64,000 nt of DNA from Herbidospora yilanensis (GTDB taxonomy: Bacteria > Actinomycetota > Actinomycetes > Streptosporangiales > Streptosporangiaceae). Under the pieces are notes generated by a model that worked only from the letters and a program-made list of their open reading frames with translations, made no database searches and was not told where the DNA came from. The position numbers and the translations under genes are program-made. The stretch lies in assembly GCF_001570565.1 (NCBI RefSeq), contig NZ_BBXE01000030.1, positions 110,350 to 174,349 on the forward strand, given 5' to 3'. Positions 25,093-33,548 of this stretch are shown here, one piece after another (the first letter of the stretch is position 1; the number at the start of each line of letters is the position of its first letter).

Positions 25093-27601
25093 TCCGGCGG
25101 TCCTGCGCGGTGGAGACGGCGTCGGGCTGGTTGATGCCGTCGAGGTCCTGGTAGCGCCGCAGCACCTCGGCCTTCAGCGCGTCGGCCTCGGCGGCGGCGC
25201 CGGACGCGCGCAGGTCGAGCGCGAGGTTGGCGGCCGCCGACAACGTCATGAAGTGGTCGTCGCCGAAGGCGTCGCGCAGCCGTTGGTGCAGCTCCCGGCC
25301 GCCCTTGACGGCCTGCTCGATCTCGCCGAGCGCCGCGAGGTCGGACTGCATGTTGATCAGGCAGGTCAGCGGATAGTCGTGATCCCAGCCGAGCCGGACG
25401 GCCAGCGCCTCGGCCGCCTCCTGGTTGACCCTCCTGGCCTCCGCGGCGTCTCCGCGCAGGCGCAGCAGCACCGCGAGGTTGCTCCGGGTGGTGTGGGCGA
25501 AGGGGTGGTCGGCGTCGAAGACCCGGGCGTAGAGGGGGGTCATCTCCAGCGCCAGGGCGTAGGCCTTGTCGAGGTCGCCCTTCGCCCGGTGGGCGTTGGA
25601 CAGGTTCACCCCGGCGGCCAGGGTGTCGGAGTGGAGGGCGCCGAGCAGGCGCCGCAGCCCGGTGTAGGTGGTGTCGGCCAGGTCGAGCGCCTCGTCGAGG
25701 TCGCCGCGGCGCCGCAACGCGATCGACAGGTCCTTGGCGGCCAGCAGGGTGCCGTGGTTGTCGAGCGACAACTGCTGACGGCCGTAGTCGAAGGCGTCCT
25801 GCCCGAGGTAGACGGCCATGTCGTAGTCGCCGCAGAGGCGCACCGCCCTCGACAGCGCGCTCCAGGTGCTCAGCACCATCGACGGCCCCACGCCGGTCCG
25901 GGCCGTGCTGAGGTCGCGCAGCAGGACCTGGAACATGTCGCGGGCGGTGGCGTAGTCGCCCGTCAGGGAGTGGTCGATCGCCAGGTTGTGGCGTACGCGG
26001 AACATGCCGGTGGTGTCGGGGGCGGTGGTGGCCTTGCGGTAGCTGCGCAGCAGTTCGCCGTCCTGCTCGCGGGCCCGCTGGAACTCCCCGGCGACACGCA
26101 GCGTGCTGCCGTAGCTGTTGGTCGCCCACAACGTCTCGGAGTGGTCGGGCCCCAGCTCCTTGCGCATCGCCTCCAGCGTGTCGTGGTCGGTCTGGTAGGC
26201 CAGCGTGTATTCGCCCATGCCGCGCAGGATGTTGCCGAGGTGCTTCCGTGCCACCAGCACGTCGGGGTGGTCGTCGCGCCCCGCGCGCTCGGTCCACTTC
26301 TGGATCAGCTCCTCGACCTGGGCGCGGGCCAGTTCGTAGTTCCCGGCGCGGTAGAGGTATCGCACGGTGTTGAGCGCGAACTCCCGGACGTTGGGCATCG
26401 CGCACTCGGCCAGGTTGGAGTAGCCGATGTGCGGCACCAGTTCCTCGAACGCCTTCCAGTTCGCGTTGTCCTCCGGGTCTTTCGGCGCGGAGTGCGCGAG
26501 CAGGAGATGCACCTCGTGCCGGATGTCGTGCTGCTGCCCCGGGTCGAGCTCCTCGCGGAGCAGGGTCTGGATCAGCCGGTGGACCTGGATCGTGCGGGTG
26601 GTCGAGTCGATCTTCGCCAGGGCGAACCGGCCGAGGCCGCTCAGCGCCTTCGTGAGCAGCAGCGGGTCGTCGAGGATCGGGGCGATGCGCGGGGTCTCGG
26701 CCTCGGTGCCGCGGCGGAAGACGTCGCGCGGGATCGGTTCGGGGCCGAAGAACGCGCAACAGCGCAGGATGTCGATCGCCTGGGGCAACCGGGTGCGGAG
26801 CTGGTGCACCGACAACTGCCAGGCCGCCGCCATCGACTGCGGGTAGTCGTCGGACTTGCCCATGCCCATCAGCCCGGTGGTCTGCGACTCGAGCAGGGTG
26901 ATGTACTCGTCGATGTCCATCGCGGTCTCGTACATCAGGGCGCCCGCCTGCTCCAGCGCGATCGGCAGGTCGCCGAGCTTCTCGGCCAGGAGGTCGAGCT
27001 TCTCGTCGGGCATCTCCCGGCGGATGCGGTTGGCCAGGAAGGTCTTGCTCTCCGCACGGTCGAACACGTCGACGCGCAGGCTCTGCACCCTGCTGCCCCA
27101 CTGCGGGTTGCGCGAGGTGATGAGGGCGTGCCCCGGGCCGCCGGGGATGTAGTCGCTCAGCGAGGCCGGGTCGACGGCGTTGTCGAAGATGAGCAGCCAC
27201 TTGCGGTAGGGCTCACCCCGCTCCAGCGCGCGTTTCACCGTGCGGGCCGTCTCTTCGATGCCCAGGCCGGCACTGGGCGGCAGGCCGAGGTGGGAGGCCA
27301 GCGCGGCGAGCGAGGCCGGCACGAGTTCGCGTTTCTCGGAGGGAATCCAGTAGACGACGTCGTAATGCCGCCGATAACGCCAGGCGTATTCGATCGCGAG
27401 CTGGGTCTTCCCGACACCGCCCTGCCCCTGCAGGGCGTTCGCCTTCGGTTCGAGCACCACCGAACTCACCTGGGTGATGTTGTCGCGGAGGGCGAGCAGG
27501 AGATCTTCACGTCCGGTGAAGTGGGGGTTCTTCGGCGGAACCCGCTCCCAGACCAGTGGGACCCGATCGGACGTCGAGTGCGCTGCATGGGAAGACTCCA
27601 C
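25061..27601 (-). CDS. fxsT: FxSxx-COOH system NB-ARC/tetratricopeptide protein (FxsT), short form
   Basis: An 846-residue STAND-type NTPase. GTG 27601 is chosen because GCGGAGG precedes it by 6 bases; an upstream GTG at 27628 would add 9 residues. Residues 20-35 carry VPPKNPHFTGRE, typical of the entry to NB-ARC domains. Walker A is GQGGVGKT at 59-66, and Walker B is KWLLIFDNAVDP near residue 148. The rest is winged-helix and about eight TPR units (for example HPDVLVARKHLGNILRGMGEYTLAYQTDHDTLEAM and HSDTLAAGVNLSNAHRAKGDLDKAYALALEM). It ends RRINTDFDPQPL, matching the tail of the other FxsT. It is divergent from the precursor fxsA with 194 bases between. A regulatory or surveillance role is inferred from the STAND architecture. 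Confidence 0.88.
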   Translation of the reverse strand: MESSHAAHSTSDRVPLVWERVPPKNPHFTGREDLLLALRDNITQVSSVVLEPKANALQGQGGVGKTQLAIEYAWRYRRHYDVVYWIPSEKRELVPASLAALASHLGLPPSAGLGIEETARTVKRALERGEPYRKWLLIFDNAVDPASLSDYIPGGPGHALITSRNPQWGSRVQSLRVDVFDRAESKTFLANRIRREMPDEKLDLLAEKLGDLPIALEQAGALMYETAMDIDEYITLLESQTTGLMGMGKSDDYPQSMAAAWQLSVHQLRTRLPQAIDILRCCAFFGPEPIPRDVFRRGTEAETPRIAPILDDPLLLTKALSGLGRFALAKIDSTTRTIQVHRLIQTLLREELDPGQQHDIRHEVHLLLAHSAPKDPEDNANWKAFEELVPHIGYSNLAECAMPNVREFALNTVRYLYRAGNYELARAQVEELIQKWTERAGRDDHPDVLVARKHLGNILRGMGEYTLAYQTDHDTLEAMRKELGPDHSETLWATNSYGSTLRVAGEFQRAREQDGELLRSYRKATTAPDTTGMFRVRHNLAIDHSLTGDYATARDMFQVLLRDLSTARTGVGPSMVLSTWSALSRAVRLCGDYDMAVYLGQDAFDYGRQQLSLDNHGTLLAAKDLSIALRRRGDLDEALDLADTTYTGLRRLLGALHSDTLAAGVNLSNAHRAKGDLDKAYALALEMTPLYARVFDADHPFAHTTRSNLAVLLRLRGDAAEARRVNQEAAEALAVRLGWDHDYPLTCLINMQSDLAALGEIEQAVKGGRELHQRLRDAFGDDHFMTLSAAANLALDLRASGAAAEADALKAEVLRRYQDLDGINQPDAVSTAQDRRINTDFDPQPL

Positions 27602-27795
27602 GGGAAACCTCCGCCACTGTCCCACCACGGGAACCTTGGATTATGCCGCAATACTAAAGCTTGATTCACCGCCCCGGTCATCACAGAATCGTAAGGAAGC
27701 ATGGTGACGTTGCGGGGAGACCTCCTGGGGAGGAGCCGGTCCTGATACCGGAAAAAGGACGCCCGTAACCCGCCCTCAGGGTGCGAGGAGAGCAC

Positions 27796-27939
27796 ATGCA
27801 GGAAAATCAGAACGGTGGGATCCCCAATTACGGGTCGTTGTCGCTCGGGGATCTCATGGCGATGAGCGTGCAGCGTCCGGCTCTGGACTGGGTGCTCGCC
27901 GAGGGCGAGCCCGTCGCGAGGTTCCAGAGCAGCTATTAA
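27796..27939 (+). CDS. fxsA: FxSxx-COOH precursor peptide (FxsA), ends FQSSY
   Basis: A 47-residue peptide with a GAGGAG ribosome site 6 bases before ATG 27796. The last five residues are F-Q-S-S-Y followed directly by the stop, exactly the F-x-S-x-x-COOH signature that defines the family; the crosslink is expected to start at the Phe. The leader includes LSLGDLMAMSVQRPALDWVLAEGE, an amphipathic stretch that probably binds FxsB. The gene is shorter than most gene finders accept. It is divergent from fxsT and lies 119 bases before the SIR2-family gene on the same strand. Short hairpins occur in the 27695-27750 leader (CCTCC-TGG-GGAGG), of unknown meaning. Confidence 0.92.
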   Translation: MQENQNGGIPNYGSLSLGDLMAMSVQRPALDWVLAEGEPVARFQSSY

Positions 27940-28058
27940 CGGACGCCGCCCGCGGCCGTGCGGGTGCGACGGACCGGCCCACAAGCGATCAGAACCGATA
28001 TATCGTGCCGGAGAGTGGCCGTGGGCCGGTTCGACCGCGAGGTGTTTCTTTGCACGAG

Positions 28059-28937
28059 ATGGACGAGCGTGACTGGGAACGTTTGATCTTCCAGTTGACC
28101 AAAGGCGCCTGTACGCCGTTTCTGGGGGCCGGAGCCTGCGCCGGAGTGCTCCCATCGGGCTCCGAACTCAGTGGGACCCTGGCCGACCAGTGGGAATATC
28201 CCTATTCCGACAGGGGAAATCTGACCCGGGTCGCCCAATACGGCACGGTGAAGTTCGGTGAGGCAGTGTACGTCAAGGAGAAGATCTGCCAGGTGCTGTC
28301 GACCGGCGCCATCCCCGATTTCGGCGACCCGGCCGAACCCCACGCCATGCTCGCGCGTTTTCCGTTGCCGGTCTATCTGACCACCAATTACGACGACTTC
28401 ATCGTCAGGTCGTTACGCGCCGTCGGCAAGGATCCCAACGTGATGCTCTGCCCGTGGAATCCGGGCATCACCTTCGACGAGGAAATGTTCCGGCGCAGGA
28501 TCGGCTGGAATCCCCGGCCCGACGCGCCGCTCGTCTATCACCTGCACGGCCGCCTGGGAATGCCCGAGTCGATCGTGGTGACCGAAGACGACTATCTCGA
28601 ATTCCTCACCAATCTGGCCTTTGATCGGGCGTCGGATGAACCTACCATGCTCCCACCGGTGATTCTCGGCGCCCTCACCACCCGGTCGCTGTTGTTCATC
28701 GGCTACAGCCTGCAAGACTGGACCTTCCGGCTGCTGTTCAACAGCCTCAACCGCGCGGTGCCGGGAATCAACCGCCGCCGGCATCTGAGCGTTCAGTTGT
28801 CACCGGAAGGCGACGACGCCGCGGTGAAAGTGTTGCAACGGCAGATGGAGCAGCACTATGGGGAGTGGAAGGTCTCGATTTTCTGGGGGACGGCCGAAGA
28901 GTTCAGCAAGCAACTTCTAGGGCGGATGACGACGTGA
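28059..28937 (+). CDS. SIR2-family (NAD-processing type) protein next to fxsA
   Basis: A 292-residue SIR2-like domain protein. NAD-site motifs are present in order: FLGAGACAG (GAG loop, 22-30), VYLTTNYDDFIVRSL (T-N-Y-D, 106-119) and LVYHLHGRLG (catalytic-type His in H-L-H-G, near 161-164), then FIGYSLQDWTFRLL. Stand-alone proteins of this class in bacterial defence systems hydrolyse NAD+; deacetylation is unlikely because no zinc-binding cysteines are seen. ATG 28059 is used, but a TTG at 28050 has better spacing to GAGG and a GTG at 28005 is also in frame. Its stop overlaps the start of the next gene (GTGA), a STAND ATPase, so the two are made together, as an effector and sensor pair would be. 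Confidence 0.85.
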   Translation: MDERDWERLIFQLTKGACTPFLGAGACAGVLPSGSELSGTLADQWEYPYSDRGNLTRVAQYGTVKFGEAVYVKEKICQVLSTGAIPDFGDPAEPHAMLARFPLPVYLTTNYDDFIVRSLRAVGKDPNVMLCPWNPGITFDEEMFRRRIGWNPRPDAPLVYHLHGRLGMPESIVVTEDDYLEFLTNLAFDRASDEPTMLPPVILGALTTRSLLFIGYSLQDWTFRLLFNSLNRAVPGINRRRHLSVQLSPEGDDAAVKVLQRQMEQHYGEWKVSIFWGTAEEFSKQLLGRMTT

Positions 28938-30964
28938 ATTGGGGCAGTGGAGGTCCGGCGGCACACCAGCCCTACGTCGGCCTGCGGGCGTTCCGCGCCG
29001 ACGACGCCTACCGGTTCTTCGGCCGGGAGCGGGCGGCTCACGACCTGGCCGCCCACTGGCAGGCCAACCGTCTCACCATCCTCCACGGCCCCTCCGGCTC
29101 CGGTAAGACCTCGCTGCTCCAGGCCGGCGTGCTGCCGCTGCTCGATCCCGAGACCACCGACACCCTGCCGGTCGGCCGCGTGTCCTACGGCTCGGCGTTC
29201 CCGGTCGTCGACGGCGCGACCTACCCGACCGCGGCCCTGCCCCCGCAGCACAACCCCCACGTCTTCGCGCTCCTGTCGGCGTGGGCGCCCCGGGAGTCCC
29301 CGGCCCGGCTCGCCGGCCTGACGCTGGAGAGTTACCTGCGCAGCCGTCCCGCCCGGCAGGACCCGTACGGCGATCCGATGCTGGTGCTGCTGGCGATCGA
29401 CCAGGCCGAGGAGCTCTTCGACGACTTCGCCCAGCGCCACGTCTACCGGGAGTGGTTCCTCGACCAGCTCAAACGGGCTCTCGACGCCGACAAGAACCTC
29501 CGGCTGCTCATGTGCGTCCGCGACGACCACCTCGCCTCGATCATGCCGTACGGCCGCAAGCTGGTCGCCAACGACCATCGCCGGGTCCGGCTCGACGCCC
29601 TCGAACCCGACGAGGCGCGCGAGGCCGTCACCGGGCCGGTCCGCGGCACCGGCCGCATCTACGACCGGCCCGCGGTCGACCGGCTGCTCCGCGACCTGAC
29701 CGCCGACTCGCCCCCGGGTGACCCCAGAGCCGAGCCGGTGCGGCTCCAGGCCGCCTGCTCGATGTTGTGGCGCTCGCTGCCGCCCGGCGTGCGCACCATC
29801 ACCGAGGCCCACGTCGGCGACGTCGCGGCCACCGACAAGCAGGTCACCACCTACTGCGAGCTCATGGTCCGGGAGGTCGCCGCCGCCCACCTCGACGGCG
29901 ACACCGGGCGGCTGCTGTCGTGGCTGGCCCGCACGTTCGTCACCCAGCTGGTCACCCGGCGCAGGGTCCGGGTCAGGGAGAACGTCACCGCGGGCATGGA
30001 CAACACGGTCATCCAGGCGCTCGCCCGGCGCGACATCCTGCTGCGCGACGCCGAATGGTGCGAGTTGTCGCACGACCGGCTCATCCAGCCCATCCTCCAG
30101 GCGGCCGGGCCGGTCGACCTGTCCGCATCGGGCACCGACCCCGGCGACCTGCTGGGCTCGGCCGAGCTCGCGCTCCGCGACCGCGACCTCGAACAGGCCA
30201 AGGCGCAGGCGCGGGCCGCGCTCGACCGGGTCAGGGGCGACCGGCGGCTGGAGGCGGAGATCCACACCTTCCTCGGCAACATCGCCCATCAGGAGCAGGA
30301 GTACGCCGCCTCCATCGACCACTACCTCAGGGCGGCGGAGTTGTTCGAGTCGATCAGCGCCTTCGACGCGGTGGGCCGCCTGCTGGTCGGCATGGGCTGG
30401 CTGCGGCTCGCGCAGGGGCGCCCCGACCTCGCCGTCGAGGAGCTCAACATCGCGCAGGGCCGATATCGCCACGACCTGAGCATCAAGACCGCCTTCGCCT
30501 GGGCCCTGTGGCACGACGGCGCCCCCGCGCTCGCCCGCGACACGGTCACCGGCGTGCTGGAGCAGGACGGCGACGCGCTCGACGCGCTCCAGGCCCGCGG
30601 CGAGATCCTGGCGAGCATGGGGCGGTCCGAGGCCGCGCTCGCCGACCTCGAACGGGCCAGCCCTCTGCAGTGGCCGTCCACCAAGGCCGCCCACGCGCTG
30701 GCGTCGGCCAGGCTGGCCGACGCGCAGGAGTCCGCGCCGGCGATCAAGAAGGAGATCCGCGAGGCGCTCGACGACGCTCCCGACAGCGGCCCGGTGTGGC
30801 TCTACTCGGCGTGGATCAACCTGGCGCAGGCCGAGCGCGACCCGGCTGACGAGACGGCCAGGGACACGGCGCGGGAACACGCCAGGCGGGCGCTCAAGGC
30901 CCGCTCGCCGAGCCTGCCCCGGCACCTGAAGAACGAGGCGAGAGCCCTCAGCGGGGAGAGCTGA
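28934..30964 (+). CDS. nSTAND1-type ATPase with C-terminal helical/TPR repeats
   Basis: A 676-residue protein from GTG 28934, coupled to the SIR2 gene. Residues 13-31 carry YVGLRAFRADDAYRFFGRE, the entry motif of novel-STAND 1 NTPases. Walker A is GPSGSGKT at 52-59 and Walker B is VLLAIDQAEELFDDF near 155-170. A winged-helix region follows (DILLRDAEWCELSHDRLIQPILQ). Residues about 395-676 are TPR-like (AEIHTFLGNIAHQEQEYAASIDHYLRAAELFESI; RGEILASMGRSEAALADLERA). STAND ATPases oligomerise upon ligand recognition by the repeats; here the SIR2 protein would be the natural effector partner. Its end overlaps the convergent MFS gene by 17 bases. Confidence 0.82.
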   Translation: MNWGSGGPAAHQPYVGLRAFRADDAYRFFGRERAAHDLAAHWQANRLTILHGPSGSGKTSLLQAGVLPLLDPETTDTLPVGRVSYGSAFPVVDGATYPTAALPPQHNPHVFALLSAWAPRESPARLAGLTLESYLRSRPARQDPYGDPMLVLLAIDQAEELFDDFAQRHVYREWFLDQLKRALDADKNLRLLMCVRDDHLASIMPYGRKLVANDHRRVRLDALEPDEAREAVTGPVRGTGRIYDRPAVDRLLRDLTADSPPGDPRAEPVRLQAACSMLWRSLPPGVRTITEAHVGDVAATDKQVTTYCELMVREVAAAHLDGDTGRLLSWLARTFVTQLVTRRRVRVRENVTAGMDNTVIQALARRDILLRDAEWCELSHDRLIQPILQAAGPVDLSASGTDPGDLLGSAELALRDRDLEQAKAQARAALDRVRGDRRLEAEIHTFLGNIAHQEQEYAASIDHYLRAAELFESISAFDAVGRLLVGMGWLRLAQGRPDLAVEELNIAQGRYRHDLSIKTAFAWALWHDGAPALARDTVTGVLEQDGDALDALQARGEILASMGRSEAALADLERASPLQWPSTKAAHALASARLADAQESAPAIKKEIREALDDAPDSGPVWLYSAWINLAQAERDPADETARDTAREHARRALKARSPSLPRHLKNEARALSGES

Positions 30965-32270
30965 GCACTTCGGGCACGCCGCGCCACCGCGGCATCACGG
31001 CGGACGCGCCGATCGCCATGACGAGGGTGAATGCGAGGATGAAGCCGGTCGCGTTGTGCCCCGACCCGATCATGGCCAGCCAGCCGCCCAGCGGCGCCGC
31101 CAGGCAGACCGCCGCGTGCGAGGCCAGCCGGTGCACGCTCACCACCCGCGCGAGTTTGGCGCGGTCGACGTTGCGCAGCTCGTAGGTCCGGATCGACACG
31201 TTCATCAGCGAGCCGGCGCAGCCCGTCACCAGGGTGGCGAGCCCGTAGTACATCGGCTCGGTGAGAGTGGTGATGCCCAGGGCGAACACCCAGATCCACA
31301 TCTGGGCGAGCAGCGCGCCGGTGCTTGGTCTCGTGTATTTCTGCACGACCTTCAACCGGGCCAGATTCGAGCCGACGGCCCCCCCGATTCCGCCTCCCGC
31401 CAGGACGATTCCCACCAGCCACGGCGGCACGTCGGCCGATCCGGCGAGGAAAATGACGATGACGGTGTTGATGGCCAAATTCGTGGTCGTCGTGGCGAAG
31501 ACCGCGTTCCGCATGAATTGGTGGCGGTTCAGCTCCGTCACGCCGGTGCGCGTCTCCGCGAGGAGCCGGCGGGCGCTCCATCGGACGTCTTCTCGCTGTC
31601 GATGGCGGGCGGAGTCGGCCCGGCGGCGGCGTTTCCTGAAGTCGGCGATGGCCGACAGGAACAGCCCCGAACAGACGAACAACACGGCGTTCGCGAAGAG
31701 CGCCACCGGCGCGCCCAATTGGAAGAGCAGGCCGCCCAGAGGCCGTCCCGTCAGCACCGCGAAATGCACGCCCGTCTCGCTCGCGGCCACTCTTTTGGTC
31801 ATGTTCTCGTCGGGGATCAATTTCGAAAGGAGCGCCGTGTCCGCGAGAGAATAGACGACTCCGAGTGCTCCTTCGAGAAATGCGACCAGAACGAGGTGAT
31901 ATATGGCGACCGTGTGCACACAGGCGAGGAGGAGGACGGAGAAGACCGCGATTCCGCGCATGAATTCGGTGAAGAGCATGATCGAACGAGGGTTCAGCCG
32001 ATCGGCCAGCACCCCGGCGGGCATGTAGAACAGCAGGCCGGGCACGGTCAGCGCGAAGGTCACCAGGCCGACCTGGATGGGTGACGCGCCCTCGGCCACG
32101 GCGAGCAACGGATAGATTATGCCCAGTGTCCGTGACCCGATCGACGAGGTCGCGATGCTCGCGACGGCCCGCCGGAAATTCGACCGCTGACGGCGCAGCC
32201 GGATGGTGTGTTTTCGCAGTTTGGCCCGCTGCCTTTTGGTGATCGGCGGGCCGGACGCGGGAGAGTTCAA
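30948..32270 (-). CDS. MFS transporter (EntS-like, MFS_3 type)
   Basis: A 440-residue major facilitator with about twelve predicted membrane helices (LGIIYPLLAVAEG; FALTVPGLLFYMPAGVLADRL; GIAVFSVLLLACVHTVAIYHLVLVAF; NLAINTVIVIFLAG). The loop motif GVLADRLNPR after helix 2 is the MFS signature. TTG 32270 is chosen because AAGGAG precedes it by 7 bases; an upstream GTG at 32318 is in frame but has no ribosome site. It lies between the two Fxs loci on the strand of locus 2, so export of the mature peptide is possible, although such transporters also export siderophores or drugs. Confidence 0.85.
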   Translation of the reverse strand: MNSPASGPPITKRQRAKLRKHTIRLRRQRSNFRRAVASIATSSIGSRTLGIIYPLLAVAEGASPIQVGLVTFALTVPGLLFYMPAGVLADRLNPRSIMLFTEFMRGIAVFSVLLLACVHTVAIYHLVLVAFLEGALGVVYSLADTALLSKLIPDENMTKRVAASETGVHFAVLTGRPLGGLLFQLGAPVALFANAVLFVCSGLFLSAIADFRKRRRRADSARHRQREDVRWSARRLLAETRTGVTELNRHQFMRNAVFATTTTNLAINTVIVIFLAGSADVPPWLVGIVLAGGGIGGAVGSNLARLKVVQKYTRPSTGALLAQMWIWVFALGITTLTEPMYYGLATLVTGCAGSLMNVSIRTYELRNVDRAKLARVVSVHRLASHAAVCLAAPLGGWLAMIGSGHNATGFILAFTLVMAIGASAVMPRWRGVPEVLSSPR

Positions 32271-32672
32271 AAAACTCTCCTTTGCAGCCGTACGGACAAT
32301 GGGCAGCCGGAAACACACCTATTGCCTCGTGGGCTGGTGCCGATACGGGGTCAGGCCATGCCGAAGCAGGCCGGGAAACACCCGAGGTTTCGAAGCATAC
32401 TGGTGATTCGATGTTCTGGTCGTCTTTTGACGAATCACGGGGTGGCGTCGGGGCGTGTGCATGCGGGCGGTCAAGGCCAACCTGCTAGTAAAGCGCTGAT
32501 TGGCCCAGATGTCTGCTTATTTGATTTCGATTCGGCAAAGATGTGCGTCCGGGGAGCGGTCATGCGGTGCGGGAGGACTGGTCACTCTTCCCTTCTTGGA
32601 ACATTTGCGATGAGGAAGTACAAAGTACGGTAAGCGGGGGATTCGACGACGGCCGAAGGCGGGGGAGGAACC
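32271..32672. other. Intergenic region between MFS and hydrolase genes
   Basis: About 400 bases separate these divergent genes. The stretch is AT-richer than the coding flanks. Near its right end GTAC-AAA-GTAC (32619-32629) is a small symmetric element that might be a regulator site. I see no small gene or RNA structure with good support. Confidence 0.35.
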
Positions 32673-33548
32673 TTGACCGTGAAGGTGGAGACGCCGGACG
32701 GCCGGAGGCTCGCAGTCGAGGAGAAGGGGGCGGCCGGTGGCCGGCCGGTCTTCCTCCTCCACGGCACCCCGGGCAGCCGGGTCGGCCCCGCGCCCCGGCC
32801 GTCGGTGCTCTACCGCCTCGGCATCCGGCTCATCACCTTCGACCGGCCCGGCTACGGCGAGTCCGACCGGCATCCCGGCCGGACCATCGCCAGCGGCGCC
32901 GCCGACGTCGCGGCCATCGCCGACCGGCTGGGCCTGGAGCGGTTCGCCGTCGTGGGGCGGTCGGGCGGCGCCCCCCACGCCCTGGCGTGCGCCGCGCTCC
33001 TGCCGGGCCGGGTCGTGCGGGCGGCGGCGCTGGTCGGCCTGGCGCCCAAGGGAGCCGACGGGCTCGACTGGTTCGACGGCATGACGGCCTCCAACGTGCG
33101 CGAGTTCACGGTCGCGGGGGTCGGCCTCCCGGCGGTGGCGGCCAGCCTCGGGGCGGCCGCCGCGCAGATCCGGGCCGACCCCGCCGGCAAGATCTCCGGG
33201 CTCGCGCTGGAGGCGCCCGAGTCCGACCGGCGCACCGTCGCCGACATCGGCATCCGCCGCATGCTGCTGCGCAACTTCGCCGAGGGCCTGCGCGACTCCA
33301 GTGACGGCTGGGTCGACGACGTGCTCGCCTTCTGCTCCGACTGGACCTTCGACCCGGCCGCGATCCGGGTGCCGACGTTGTTGTGGCACGGCGAGAACGA
33401 CGTGTTCTCCCCGGTCAGCCACGCCCGGTGGCTCGGCCGGCGCATCCCCGGGGCGATGTTGCGCATCGGGCGGGGCGTCGCCCACTTCGGCGCCCTCGAC
33501 GTCCTGCCCGACGTGCTCGTGTGGCTCACGCAGGATCAGGTCGGCTGA
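32673..33548 (+). CDS. Alpha/beta-fold hydrolase
   Basis: A 291-residue hydrolase from TTG 32673 behind GGGGGAGGAA. It has the oxyanion motif VFLLHGTPGSR, the DRPGYGESDRH segment, the nucleophile elbow VVGRSGGAPHAL (G-R-S-G-G), the acid in LLWHGENDVFSP and the catalytic His in GVAHFGALDVL, so the triad is complete. It resembles proline-iminopeptidase-like and haloperoxidase-like hydrolases; the substrate is unknown. The convergent fxsT overlaps its 3' end by 13 bases. As it sits between the Fxs loci, a peptidase role on the modified peptide is conceivable but unsupported. Confidence 0.88.
   Translation: MTVKVETPDGRRLAVEEKGAAGGRPVFLLHGTPGSRVGPAPRPSVLYRLGIRLITFDRPGYGESDRHPGRTIASGAADVAAIADRLGLERFAVVGRSGGAPHALACAALLPGRVVRAAALVGLAPKGADGLDWFDGMTASNVREFTVAGVGLPAVAASLGAAAAQIRADPAGKISGLALEAPESDRRTVADIGIRRMLLRNFAEGLRDSSDGWVDDVLAFCSDWTFDPAAIRVPTLLWHGENDVFSPVSHARWLGRRIPGAMLRIGRGVAHFGALDVLPDVLVWLTQDQVG

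Noticed and set aside
24812..27664. A 950-codon plus-strand frame opposite fxsT
   Set aside because: Composition-driven shadow: the protein is a featureless Val/Gly/Arg/Gln mix, while the minus strand has Walker motifs and TPRs.
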